A program made the position numbers and the translations under genes. Shown in pieces: positions 52,829 through 61,606 of a stretch of 64,000 nucleotides of DNA (its first letter is position 1; the number at the start of each line of letters is the position of its first letter). The notes under the pieces were generated by a model, which did no database searches, had not been told where the DNA came from, and worked only from the letters and a program-made list of their open reading frames with translations. This stretch comes from Chryseobacterium soli (GTDB taxonomy: Bacteria; Bacteroidota; Bacteroidia; Flavobacteriales; Weeksellaceae). The stretch is taken from positions 186,001-250,000 of the forward strand of contig NZ_JPRH01000008.1 of assembly GCF_000737705.1 (NCBI RefSeq). The letters are read 5' to 3'.

Positions 52829-54199
52829 AAACTTAGAAAAAATATTCCCCAGTACCTCATCATTCGTCACTTCACCGGATATCTCACCAAGATGCTCTAA
52901 GGCATTTCTCAGCTCATAGGCTAACAGCTCTGTAGAGATCTGGAAGGTGATGGCTTCTTTCACTTTATCGACTGCTTCCAGCGATTTACGAAGAGCTTCA
53001 AAATGACGTTGATTGGTCACAACGACATTATTTTCTTGGGATTTCAACTGTTCTACGTAAGAAGACAGTTCATTTTTAAGGTCCTGGATGTTTTGATTTT
53101 CTACTGCTGAAATAGTAATAAAATCAAAATCCGCGGAGATCTCTTTTCTGAAAGCCGCTTCAACAGCTTGATATTTCACAGGGGAAACCTCATCAATTTT
53201 GGTCGCACAGATAATCAGTTTCAGATCTTCCCGCTGCAATGATCGGATCATTTCAATATCTTCTGAAAAATCTTCGGTAGCAGCATCTGCAAGATAGACC
53301 AGAATATTGGCCTGATCCACTTTTTCTCTTGCTTTTTTAACTCCGATCGCCTCAATTTCATCTACCGTATCACGAAGTCCCGCAGTATCGATCAGACGGA
53401 ATGCGTGGCCTTTGATATGTAAAACTTCCTCAATAGTATCTCTTGTCGTTCCTGCAATATTGCTTACAATGGCTCTTTCTTCTTTCAGTAAAGCATTGAG
53501 TAAAGTAGATTTTCCGGCATTCGGTTTCCCGATGATTGCAACGGCCGTTCCATTTTTAATAGCATTTCCGTATTGGAAACTTTCTATTAATGAATTTAAT
53601 TTTAAATCAATTTTATCTAAAAGCAAATTCAACGCTGAGCGGTCGGCAAACTCTACATCTTCTTCTGCAAAATCCAGTTCCAGCTCGATCAGTGAAACAA
53701 AATTCAGCAAATCGGTTCTCAATATCGATATTTCGTTGGTAATTCCTCCTTTCAACTGGTTGATCGCCACTTTTCTGGAGGCTTCGTTTTCTGAAGCAAT
53801 GACATCTGCAATCGCTTCAGCCTGAGACAGATCTATTCTTCCATTGATAAATGCACGAAGGGTAAACTCCCCCGCTTTCGCCATTCTTGCTCCGTTTTTT
53901 ATTAAAGTTTCCAGAATACGTTTACCAATGTGTGGAGAGCCGTGAAAAGCAATTTCCACAGAGTTTTCTGTAGTAAAACTTTTCGGCGCCAGAAAAATAG
54001 AAAGCATTACCTCATCAATCGCCTCATCTTCATCCATAAAATATCCGTAATGAATCGTGTGCGATTTCTGTTTCTCAAGATTTTTCCCGGGAAAGGATTT
54101 CTGAACGACTGATAAGGATTCGTTCCCTGAAACTCTGATAATCCCTAAAGCTCCTACTCCATTGGCCGTAGCCAGTGCACAAATGGTATCGTTATTCAT
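52814..54199 (-). CDS. mnmE: tRNA modification GTPase MnmE
   Basis: The 461-residue protein is full length. The N-terminal formyl-THF-binding domain (1-~120, FTTENSVEIAFHGSPHIGKR) is followed by helices and a G domain with GKPNAGKS (224-231), GTTRDT (250-255), DTAG (271-274) and ATKIDE. The C-terminal FCIGK carries the catalytic Cys. With MnmG it installs the cmnm5 group on U34 of certain tRNAs. Its 3' end is the island attachment site, and the island leaves the C-terminus unchanged. Confidence 0.96.
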   Translation of the reverse strand: MNNDTICALATANGVGALGIIRVSGNESLSVVQKSFPGKNLEKQKSHTIHYGYFMDEDEAIDEVMLSIFLAPKSFTTENSVEIAFHGSPHIGKRILETLIKNGARMAKAGEFTLRAFINGRIDLSQAEAIADVIASENEASRKVAINQLKGGITNEISILRTDLLNFVSLIELELDFAEEDVEFADRSALNLLLDKIDLKLNSLIESFQYGNAIKNGTAVAIIGKPNAGKSTLLNALLKEERAIVSNIAGTTRDTIEEVLHIKGHAFRLIDTAGLRDTVDEIEAIGVKKAREKVDQANILVYLADAATEDFSEDIEMIRSLQREDLKLIICATKIDEVSPVKYQAVEAAFRKEISADFDFITISAVENQNIQDLKNELSSYVEQLKSQENNVVVTNQRHFEALRKSLEAVDKVKEAITFQISTELLAYELRNALEHLGEISGEVTNDEVLGNIFSKFCIGK

Positions 54200-54310
54200 G
54201 GTGCAAATTTACGTTTTTTATCGATAATGTCGTTGTTCTGCAGCTATACAGATTGTCTATTATTTTGATATAAAAAACAAAAACACGAGTTATTCGACCC
54301 GTGCCAATTT

Positions 54311-54889
54311 TTACTTCTGCTTCTGTCCCAATCCTTTTATTTTCGTTAGCCATCGCGTACGCTGTTCTTCATCTGAAGTTTTAATAATTCCGACATACGT
54401 CACTTTTACCGGTTCCACACCGCAAAATACGAGCGTAGATTTTTTAAGCTGGTTAATACTCGGTCTGCCATAGAACAGACGATAATACCAACCCGGCTGA
54501 TCCAGTGTGGTAATGATATGTCCGGTTTTCCCTTTTAAAAGTTTATCCCACCACACTGAATTTTCTCTGTATTTAAAAGCTATTCCGGGAAGAAAAAGCC
54601 GGTCTATAAACCCTTTGGTACGAGCAGGAAGACCTCCCCACCATACCGGATGAATCCATACCAGATGATCTGCCCACTCGATGGTTTCCCAGGCCTTAAG
54701 TAAATCCGGTTCTAGTTCCATTCTTTTCTGATATCCAAATTGCAGGTTCGGATCAAACTGCAAATCTGCAATGGTGATTTCCCGTACTTCCGCACCCGAC
54801 TGCAAGGCACCTTCTTTATACGCTTTTACAAGTCCAAAATTGAATGAATCTCTATTCGGATGTCCATTAATGATAACAATTTTTTTCAT
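54311..54889 (-). CDS. NAD(P)H-dependent flavin oxidoreductase (flavodoxin fold)
   Basis: The 192-residue protein has the NQO1/MdaB pattern: INGHPNRDSFNFGLVKAYKE at the start, WADHLVWIHPVWWGGLPART, FIDRLFLPGIAFKY, and GKTGHIITTLDQPGWYY. It is expected to reduce quinones or other acceptors with FMN/FAD. It overlaps the upstream gene by one base (TAATG). Confidence 0.85.
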   Translation of the reverse strand: MKKIVIINGHPNRDSFNFGLVKAYKEGALQSGAEVREITIADLQFDPNLQFGYQKRMELEPDLLKAWETIEWADHLVWIHPVWWGGLPARTKGFIDRLFLPGIAFKYRENSVWWDKLLKGKTGHIITTLDQPGWYYRLFYGRPSINQLKKSTLVFCGVEPVKVTYVGIIKTSDEEQRTRWLTKIKGLGQKQK

Positions 54890-55911
54890 TACTTAATTTT
54901 CACGTTGATGGTTTCATATTCATTGAGTGCTGCCAAAAGTGAATCGGGTTGGTGCAGCTGATGACTAAAATAAATGGCATTTTCAAGATGTCTTTTCATT
55001 AATTCTTCGGTATGTAAAACAGCTGATAATGCGGTGAGTTCTGCCTGTCCTTTTGTACTCTGCAGACTGATTTTCCTGCTACCCTCTTTCGTTTGTATCA
55101 CAATCTCAAAAACCGACTGATCTCCATTACCACTGGATCCGAAAATCATTCTTCTTTCTTTTAATGATAAGATATTAAAGATTTTCCAACGCTGAAATGC
55201 TCCCAACAGCCACGTTATAAACTTTGAATTATAAGTCATTTTTACACTGACGGTGGGTATTTTCTCAATCTTATTTAAAATATACAAATCGGGAACATCA
55301 AAATTATAAGCAGTTCTTTTTCCTATTCCGAAGGAGTAGTTGAAATATTCAGCATCTAAAAAATGACGAACCGGAAATGCACTGTTATTCTTATACGTTG
55401 AAAAAGGTTTTGCTACATTTTCTGCCATAAAATGGGCTGAACTTTCTCCTGCCAGATCTTTTACCGAATAATACACGAAAAGTTTAATCTCCTCAATATC
55501 TTTCATATGTGGAGTTAATGAAGCCGCCAAACCGCCTACAATACCACCCATCCAGCCCGAACTGAAAACAATCCTGCTGTTGATGGACTGTTTTTTCGCC
55601 CATTCATAGGCTTTCATTAAATCGGGAGTTGGTTTGGTAATATCAAGATAATCAATTTTGTTTTCAATAGCAAAACGGAGTACGTGATCTTCTTTATCAT
55701 TGACTGACAATAAAATAAGATTGATCTTTTTATCTGTAATGGTTTGAAATGTATGGGGCTGATTGACATCGATTACAAGATCTTTTTCCGTTTTTCCAGC
55801 TTTTCGGCTTCCGATAAAAATGGTATAATCGGGGTTTCTTGAGGTAAGAATCCGGGAAATTGTTTTTCCCACCATGCCATTGCCACCGATAATTAAAATG
55901 TTTGACTGCAT
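54889..55911 (-). CDS. Saccharopine-dehydrogenase-like NAD(P)-binding protein
   Basis: The 340-residue protein starts with a Rossmann motif (ILIIGGNGMVGKTISRIL) and a second strand with FIGSRKAGK, giving it a saccharopine-dehydrogenase-like N-terminus. The C-terminal half is unlike known enzymes and has KEGSRKISLQSTKGQAELTA. It lies between a Crp-like gene and the flavin oxidoreductase, probably in one operon. Substrate unknown. Confidence 0.75.
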   Translation of the reverse strand: MQSNILIIGGNGMVGKTISRILTSRNPDYTIFIGSRKAGKTEKDLVIDVNQPHTFQTITDKKINLILLSVNDKEDHVLRFAIENKIDYLDITKPTPDLMKAYEWAKKQSINSRIVFSSGWMGGIVGGLAASLTPHMKDIEEIKLFVYYSVKDLAGESSAHFMAENVAKPFSTYKNNSAFPVRHFLDAEYFNYSFGIGKRTAYNFDVPDLYILNKIEKIPTVSVKMTYNSKFITWLLGAFQRWKIFNILSLKERRMIFGSSGNGDQSVFEIVIQTKEGSRKISLQSTKGQAELTALSAVLHTEELMKRHLENAIYFSHQLHQPDSLLAALNEYETINVKIK

Positions 55912-55966
55912 CTATTATTTTTTTACAAAACTATAGTGCTGTCCGTGGAATTAACAGGACAAATGT

Positions 55967-56533
55967 CTAAAAAGAAATTTCTTTGCGGATACGGCTTAAA
56001 TGCCTTTGGGTAATCCCTAAATAGGATGCCAAATGCTGCAAAGGAATATCCTGAATATAATTAGGCTGATTTTTGAGCAGGGAAGTATAGCGCTGTGCTG
56101 CGCTGTCTCTCTGCAGCTGGAAAAAACGTTTTTCAAGTTCCATATATTCCTGCTCTGCAATTACCTTTAAAAAATGGATCCAATTGGGATTATTGGCGGT
56201 TAGTTCTTCAATTTTCTCCTTCTTTATCACCAATACCTCAGCATCTGCAATCGCCTGCATAGTTTCTGTACTCGTCCGTCCTGAAATAAATGAGGAATAG
56301 GAAGCAATAAGATCATTAGGAAATCTGAAACAGTAGGTCATATCTTTTCCATCGCCTGAAATGTAATAAGACCTAAAGATTCCCGACTGAATGAAACCGA
56401 TCTCTTTACATTTATCGCCTTCCTTCACAAAATACTCATTTTTGTTTATTTTTTTCATCTCAAAGAGTGTCATACATTGATGAATTTCTTCTTCTGAGAA
56501 TATATTAAAACTTCGGAAGTATTGGGCTACCAT
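55967..56533 (-). CDS. Crp/Fnr-family transcriptional regulator
   Basis: The 188-residue protein has a cyclic-nucleotide-like sensor domain (YFVKEGDKCKEIGFIQSGIF) and a C-terminal HTH (LQHLASYLGITQRHLSRIRK). It has no cysteine set for an Fe-S cluster. It is upstream of the two oxidoreductase genes on the same strand and probably controls them. Confidence 0.88.
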   Translation of the reverse strand: MVAQYFRSFNIFSEEEIHQCMTLFEMKKINKNEYFVKEGDKCKEIGFIQSGIFRSYYISGDGKDMTYCFRFPNDLIASYSSFISGRTSTETMQAIADAEVLVIKKEKIEELTANNPNWIHFLKVIAEQEYMELEKRFFQLQRDSAAQRYTSLLKNQPNYIQDIPLQHLASYLGITQRHLSRIRKEISF

Positions 56534-56852
56534 TTTTGTGGATGATTATAATTAGCGTAAAAGATTTTCACAAAAATACAAATACAGGATCTATAATTTG
56601 CCTGAAGCTTATGCATTTTTCATAAAAAAATCACCCCATTGCTGAGATGATTCTAAAACTGCTTTTGAATTTACTAAGTTATATGAAGAAATGAAATGAT
56701 GTCTTTTTTGTTGATACAAATGTAGATTCAAAAAATTTCTCATCCCTCAGGGGAAACCCTAAACTTATATCCGTAAAAATACGGTTGTGTAATTGAATTT
56801 ATTGAATAGCTACATGCTTGATTGAACTTTGGTTCATTGAATTTCAATAAAA
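56534..56852. other. Intergenic region, no gene seen
   Basis: The stretch upstream of the Crp gene and downstream of aminopeptidase P holds no supported gene. A 63-codon minus frame at 56740-56931 runs through the terminator and into the neighbouring gene's end, so I reject it. Confidence 0.4.
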
Positions 56853-56877
56853 AAGCCCCGTAAAACTTACGGGGCTT
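56847..56877 (-). terminator. Rho-independent terminator of aminopeptidase P
   Basis: Stem AAGCCCCGTAA / TTACGGGGCTT with a 3-base loop. On the minus strand it is followed by a run of T, as expected downstream of the gene ending at 56901. Confidence 0.82.
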
Positions 56878-56900
56878 AAATTTATCTAACAAATAGGCTG

Positions 56901-58670
56901 TTAAAGCGGGCTTACCAACTGTAAGAACCATTCTTTAACTTCTCCTTCTAAATGCGGAGCTAATTTCTCTTCACATGTTTTGTGATACTGATTCAACCAC
57001 GCGATTTCTTGTTCAGAAAGAATGTCTTTCACGATCGTATCTTTAAAGAACGGGCAGAAAGTCAATGTTTCGAAATCATAGAATGTTCCGTGAATTGTTT
57101 TTTCTGCTTCTCTTACGGCGATCAGGTTTTCATGACGGATTCCATAATCACCTTCCAGGTAATATCCGGGTTCATTGGAACATACCATTCCCGGAAGAAG
57201 ATCCTGAGGATTCATATCTTTTCTGATATTCTGCGGGCCTTCATGAACGTTCATAAAGCTTCCCACTCCATGTCCTGTTCCATGGTTGAAGTCTTTTCCT
57301 TCCATCCACAACGGAAGTCTTGCAATAGCGTCTAAATGAACTCCTTTGGTTCCTTTTGGAAATTTCACCATCGAAAGACGGATCAGTCCCTGTAACACTA
57401 AAGTAGAATTTCTTTTAAAATCATCAGAAACGGCTCCCAACGCAAACGTTCTCGTAATATCCGTCGTTCCTTCCAGATACTGACCTCCTGAATCTACCAG
57501 AATGCTTGCATCATTGGTTACTTCCTTGCTTCCTTCTTTTTTGGCAGAATAATGCATGATAGCACCGTTATCTTTATATCCAACGATACTTCCAAAACTT
57601 TCCCCTACAAAATTTTCTCCTTCTTCACGGAATCCTCTCAGTTTTTCGCCGATAGAAAATTCATTCATCGGTTCTTTTCCTGCTGCATGATTCAGCCAGT
57701 ACAGGAATTTCACCATAGCAACACCGTCGCGCACCATTACTTTCCTGAATCCTTCCAGCTCAGTATCATTTTTCTGGGCTTTCATTAAATTCCCCGGAAC
57801 GGCAGCTTTTACAAACTGATTATCAGTCTTTAAAATTTCGAATATCGACTGATTGCTGTTCGGAGAGATCAGAATTTTTTCATTTTTAATTCCTTTCAGA
57901 TGATTGAAAAATTCCTCATACGGCATCATTTTCACGAAAGAATCGTCCATCTGTTTTCTCGCTTCTACTTTCAATTTATCTAAATCAGTGAATAGAATTG
58001 CATCATTTTTAGTAATGACAATATACCCTAAAAATACCGGGTTGCTTTGTACATCACTTCCTCTTAAATTCAGGGTCCAGGCAACATCATCCAGGCTTGA
58101 AATAATATGTACTGCCACTTCCTGTTCTTCCATTTTCTGACGGATTGCAGAAAGTTTATCAACAACAGATTTTCCCGCTCTTTCTACAGGATGGGCATAT
58201 ATTGGGTTTTTCGATGGTGTTCCTCTGTCTTTCCAGATTTCTTTCAGTAAAGGAAGACCTAATAGTGTAATATTTTTAGCATCAAATTTAGAAGAAAGAA
58301 GCTCCCAGTTTGCATTGGAAGTGGCAATATCATTGACAGCCACTTTCCCATGAGAAGGAATTTCTGAGATGATCCAGTCGATATAATTGGGTGTTCCTTC
58401 CATTCCGTCTTTAAAAAGATCGATTCCGGAACCTTCCAGCTCTATCGCAGCCTGGGTATAGTATCTTCCATCGGTCCAAAGGCCTGCTTTATCTTTCGTA
58501 ACTACTACAAAACCTGCTGATCCTAAAAACCCTGAAAGCCAAGACCTCTCCTGCCATTCTTCGGGTAAATATTCACTCATGTGAGGATCTGAAGAGTATA
58601 CAATAAAAGCATCAACATTATTTTTCTGCATTTCTTCACGAAGCGCAGCTAATTTTTCCTTTGAAGTCAT
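56901..58670 (-). CDS. Aminopeptidase P family protein (Xaa-Pro aminopeptidase, M24B)
   Basis: The 589-residue protein has creatinase-like N-terminal domains and a C-terminal pita-bread domain. The metal ligands are visible: two Asp in ILVDSGGQYLEGTTDITRTF, His in HGTGHGVGSFMNVHEGP, Glu in SNEPGYYLEGDYGIRHENL, and Glu in FETLTFCPF. It is the long form (~590) seen in bacteria and eukaryotes. It removes N-terminal residues followed by proline and lacks a signal peptide, so it is cytosolic. Terminator at 56847. Confidence 0.92.
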   Translation of the reverse strand: MTSKEKLAALREEMQKNNVDAFIVYSSDPHMSEYLPEEWQERSWLSGFLGSAGFVVVTKDKAGLWTDGRYYTQAAIELEGSGIDLFKDGMEGTPNYIDWIISEIPSHGKVAVNDIATSNANWELLSSKFDAKNITLLGLPLLKEIWKDRGTPSKNPIYAHPVERAGKSVVDKLSAIRQKMEEQEVAVHIISSLDDVAWTLNLRGSDVQSNPVFLGYIVITKNDAILFTDLDKLKVEARKQMDDSFVKMMPYEEFFNHLKGIKNEKILISPNSNQSIFEILKTDNQFVKAAVPGNLMKAQKNDTELEGFRKVMVRDGVAMVKFLYWLNHAAGKEPMNEFSIGEKLRGFREEGENFVGESFGSIVGYKDNGAIMHYSAKKEGSKEVTNDASILVDSGGQYLEGTTDITRTFALGAVSDDFKRNSTLVLQGLIRLSMVKFPKGTKGVHLDAIARLPLWMEGKDFNHGTGHGVGSFMNVHEGPQNIRKDMNPQDLLPGMVCSNEPGYYLEGDYGIRHENLIAVREAEKTIHGTFYDFETLTFCPFFKDTIVKDILSEQEIAWLNQYHKTCEEKLAPHLEGEVKEWFLQLVSPL

Positions 58671-58845
58671 GTTTCAATTTATTTTAATACCGAAAGTTAC
58701 AAAAAATTTGATTTTAAATCTCAGTGACGCTGTAAATGGTAAAATTTTAAGTTATTTTATAAATACAGTTGTTTTTAACCATAAAAAATAGCGATTCATG
58801 TTAAAAATACAATGTTTTGGAAAGATTATTGCTAAGCTTACTCAT

Positions 58846-59283
58846 ATGGAAAAACAGAATTATAAAAACCACTGGAAATTTTACGCGCCGCATCATTTCA
58901 TTTTGCTTCCAATATTGATAATTTTGGAAGGGTATGGACTGTATAAAATAGTAAATGATCCGGATCATCAACTTATCTGGATTCTTTTTTCTGTGGTCTT
59001 ATTTTTGATATTCTATTTAGCAATCATGCTTAGGCAGCATTATGCACTGGGTAATCAGAACCGTATCGTGCGACTGGAATTCAAACAGCGCTATTTCGAA
59101 ATCTTTAATGAAAGGTCTGATGACATTGCTGAAAAATTAAGTTTTTCCCAGATCGCTGCCTTAAGATTTGCCTATGATGATGAATTCAAAGATCTTTTAT
59201 ATAAGGCACTCCATGAAAATATTTCCGGAGACGAGATCAAAAAATCCATCACAAAATGGCGACCAGACCATCACAGAATCTAA
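58846..59283 (+). CDS. DUF6526 family membrane protein
   Basis: The start at MEKQNYKNHWKFYAPHHFIL (58846) gives 145 residues; the upstream extension to 58798 lacks family character. Two membrane helices lie at about 18-35 and 42-63. A cytosolic tail follows with LEFKQRYFEIFNERSDDIAE and ALRFAYDDEFKDLLYKALHE. The start xxQNYKNHxxFxxxxH is the family signature. The function is unknown. Two genes follow closely on the same strand. Confidence 0.78.
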   Translation: MEKQNYKNHWKFYAPHHFILLPILIILEGYGLYKIVNDPDHQLIWILFSVVLFLIFYLAIMLRQHYALGNQNRIVRLEFKQRYFEIFNERSDDIAEKLSFSQIAALRFAYDDEFKDLLYKALHENISGDEIKKSITKWRPDHHRI

Positions 59284-59305
59284 ACTAATCAAAAAATAAA
59301 TTATT

Positions 59306-59473
59306 ATGCAAAAATTAACCTTATACAGTATTTCAATACTAAGTTTATTGTTACTATCAAGTTGTGAAGCAGTAGAGACGGTTTTCAAAGCAGGAATGTG
59401 GTGGGGAATTATCGTAGTTTGCGCCATTGTAGTCATACTTTTATTAATATTTTCGAAGGGTAAAAACTCTTAA
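59306..59473 (+). CDS. 55-residue lipoprotein with one membrane helix
   Basis: The product is MQKLTLYSISILSLLLLSSC plus a tail VFKAGMWWGIIVVCAIVVIL and GKNS. It has a lipobox (LLSSC) and a second membrane helix. Similar small proteins are common in flavobacteria and are sometimes labelled phosphatidate cytidylyltransferase in error. It sits 22 bases after the DUF6526 gene and 9 before the topoisomerase gene. Confidence 0.72.
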   Translation: MQKLTLYSISILSLLLLSSCEAVETVFKAGMWWGIIVVCAIVVILLLIFSKGKNS

Positions 59474-59482
59474 CCATTTTTT

Positions 59483-60589
59483 ATGGAGAAGAATGCAGAC
59501 TTACAGATTATTTCCCGTCTGAAACCTTCAAAAATCGTCAAAATTATGAAGGATCCGGAAGCTTCTGCAAAGGCGGTACATCTTGTATATACCACCGATG
59601 CAGAAACAGCCGGTATCACCAGAAAGAAAACAGGAAAGAAATATTCTTATTTCAAGGAAGGTGAAAAGATCAGGGATAAGGAAGAAATCACGCGTATCAA
59701 CAAACTGGTTATTCCGCCTGCATGGGAGAATGTATGGATCTGTGCTTTGGATAACGGCCATCTCCAGGCCACCGGGCTCGATGCCAAAATGCGTAAGCAA
59801 TACCGCTATCACCCACTGTGGAGCGCTTTAAGAAATCACACAAAGTTTTACCGGATGCTTCAGTTTGGGTATGCTCTTCCGGAAATACGTCTTCATCTGG
59901 AAAAGGATCTTGCGATAAGAAATTTAGAAAAAAGAAAAATTCTGGCTCTTATTGTGAGTCTGATGCAGCGTACCAACATCCGTATTGGAAACAATGCTTA
60001 CGAAAAGCTTTACGGCTCATTCGGGCTTACCACTTTAAAGGATAAACATGTTCAGATTAACGGACAGAAAATTACTTTTTCTTTTAAGGGTAAAAAGGGA
60101 ATCATGCATCATATTGACCTGAAGAGTAAAAGGCTGGCAAAGCTGGTTCAGAAATGCAGAGAAATCCCTGGAAAGGAACTTTTCCAATATATTGATGAGG
60201 AGGGAACACGGCATTCTATAGATTCAGGAATGGTGAATGAGTATATCAAAGAGATCAGCGGCGAAGATTTTACGGCTAAAGATTTCCGTACGTGGTCCGG
60301 AACAGTGAATGCTTTTATCGCTTTTAAGGAAATCGGATATGCAGAAAATAATACTGAATATAAAAAGAAAGTAAAAGAAGCACTGGAAATAGTGGCTTCC
60401 CATCTCGGAAATACCAGCACGGTGTGCAGGAAATATTATGTTCATCCGCTGGTGATCAACCTGTATGAAAACAACACCATCAAAAAATATTTTGATGAAC
60501 TGGAACAAATAGAGGAAAATGACGGTAAGGCGGATTTAACCCACGAGGAAAAACTGGTACTTAAGATTCTTGAAAATGAAAAAATGTAA
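59483..60589 (+). CDS. DNA topoisomerase IB (poxvirus type)
   Basis: The 368-residue protein has the bacterial topo IB signature: an N-terminal domain with IPPAWENVWICALDNGHLQA, a catalytic domain with LMQRTNIRIGNNAYEKLYGS, FKGKKG and FRTWSGTVNA, and VCRKYYVHP with the active-site Tyr, probably Tyr319. It relaxes supercoils by transient 3' attachment, without ATP. It forms a run with the DUF6526 and small lipoprotein genes. Confidence 0.93.
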   Translation: MEKNADLQIISRLKPSKIVKIMKDPEASAKAVHLVYTTDAETAGITRKKTGKKYSYFKEGEKIRDKEEITRINKLVIPPAWENVWICALDNGHLQATGLDAKMRKQYRYHPLWSALRNHTKFYRMLQFGYALPEIRLHLEKDLAIRNLEKRKILALIVSLMQRTNIRIGNNAYEKLYGSFGLTTLKDKHVQINGQKITFSFKGKKGIMHHIDLKSKRLAKLVQKCREIPGKELFQYIDEEGTRHSIDSGMVNEYIKEISGEDFTAKDFRTWSGTVNAFIAFKEIGYAENNTEYKKKVKEALEIVASHLGNTSTVCRKYYVHPLVINLYENNTIKKYFDELEQIEENDGKADLTHEEKLVLKILENEKM

Positions 60590-60607
60590 TCCTGATTTTT
60601 AATAGTA

Positions 60608-61516
60608 TTACAGTACATCATGCATTACCTCACCGTATTGTTTATTATTTAAAAACCGCTGTCTATACTCTTTAGGCGTAATTCCTGCTACTCTTTTAAA
60701 AAGCTGCGTAAAGTGGGAAGCAGTATGGAAATTAAGTTCATACGCAATCTCCGCAATATCTCTACTGGAATGAAGCAGTGCTTTGCTGTAGTTGATATCA
60801 ATTTCATTGATCCATTGTTTAGGAGACTTCTGCGTTACATTTTTTACACATTTATTGAGGTAGTTTTCTGTGACGGATAATTTGTCTGCATAAAAGGCTA
60901 CCCTTTTTTCTTCAATATGATATTTAAATAAAAGATCACGGAACTGCAGCGAAAGTTCCATAGAACGGGTTGCTGCTTTATGTGTTCCGTCTAAATCGGT
61001 ATGGAGCATTTTCACTAAAATAAGATGGAGCATGGTAATAAGAACTTCATTTACGTCCAGGTTATTCAATAAAAATTCCTGTTCCATAATCAGGAGAAGC
61101 TGGGTAATGGTTCCATAAGTAAGTGCATCCAGCGTAAGAAAAGGATTCATAAAAAAAATACTGGTCTTATGTTTTGGCAGTTCCTGTTCGGATAAGATGC
61201 TGTTTTCATAGGCCAGAAAAAAACCTTCAATATCATCAGATAATTCTAGGGTTGCGGTAATGGTTCCCTGTTTTATAAAAATAACTCCTCCCTTCTCGGC
61301 ATCATATTCCTCATTCTCCAGATACTGCTTGATGTGTCCGTTGGTCACAAAGATGATAAAGTTAAAAGTGGTACGGTATGGAATAACCGGCATCAGGATC
61401 CCTTTAAGATAATTTTCGAGCCTATAAAGCTGGACATCCGCATTATTGGCCAATATTTTCTCCGTAATATTAGGGAGAAATAATTTTTTATACTGAAAAT
61501 TGGAAAGTACTTCCAT
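60608..61516 (-). CDS. AraC-family transcriptional regulator
   Basis: The 302-residue protein has a cupin-like N-terminal domain (VTNGHIKQYLENEEYDAEKG) and two C-terminal HTHs (VAFYADKLSVTENYLNKCVK; IAEIAYELNFHTASHFTQLF then KRVAGITP). It lies downstream of the TonB-receptor gene on the same strand, separated by about 90 bases. The target is unknown. Confidence 0.9.
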   Translation of the reverse strand: MEVLSNFQYKKLFLPNITEKILANNADVQLYRLENYLKGILMPVIPYRTTFNFIIFVTNGHIKQYLENEEYDAEKGGVIFIKQGTITATLELSDDIEGFFLAYENSILSEQELPKHKTSIFFMNPFLTLDALTYGTITQLLLIMEQEFLLNNLDVNEVLITMLHLILVKMLHTDLDGTHKAATRSMELSLQFRDLLFKYHIEEKRVAFYADKLSVTENYLNKCVKNVTQKSPKQWINEIDINYSKALLHSSRDIAEIAYELNFHTASHFTQLFKRVAGITPKEYRQRFLNNKQYGEVMHDVL

Positions 61517-61606
61517 ATCCTTGGTTGTAAATTATTTAAGGGTTATACAAATTTAAAGTAAACGGGCCAAAGCCCGTTATTGTTGATCTTATTTTTGTCT
61601 TTAATT

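Noticed and set aside
53412..53825. 137-codon plus-strand frame within mnmE
   Set aside because: mnmE is intact on the other strand with all GTPase motifs; the frame is a shadow.
56740..56931. 63-codon minus-strand frame overlapping the aminopeptidase P end
   Set aside because: It passes through the strong terminator at 56847-56877 and shares bases with the end of the neighbouring gene in another frame; no protein-like motif.
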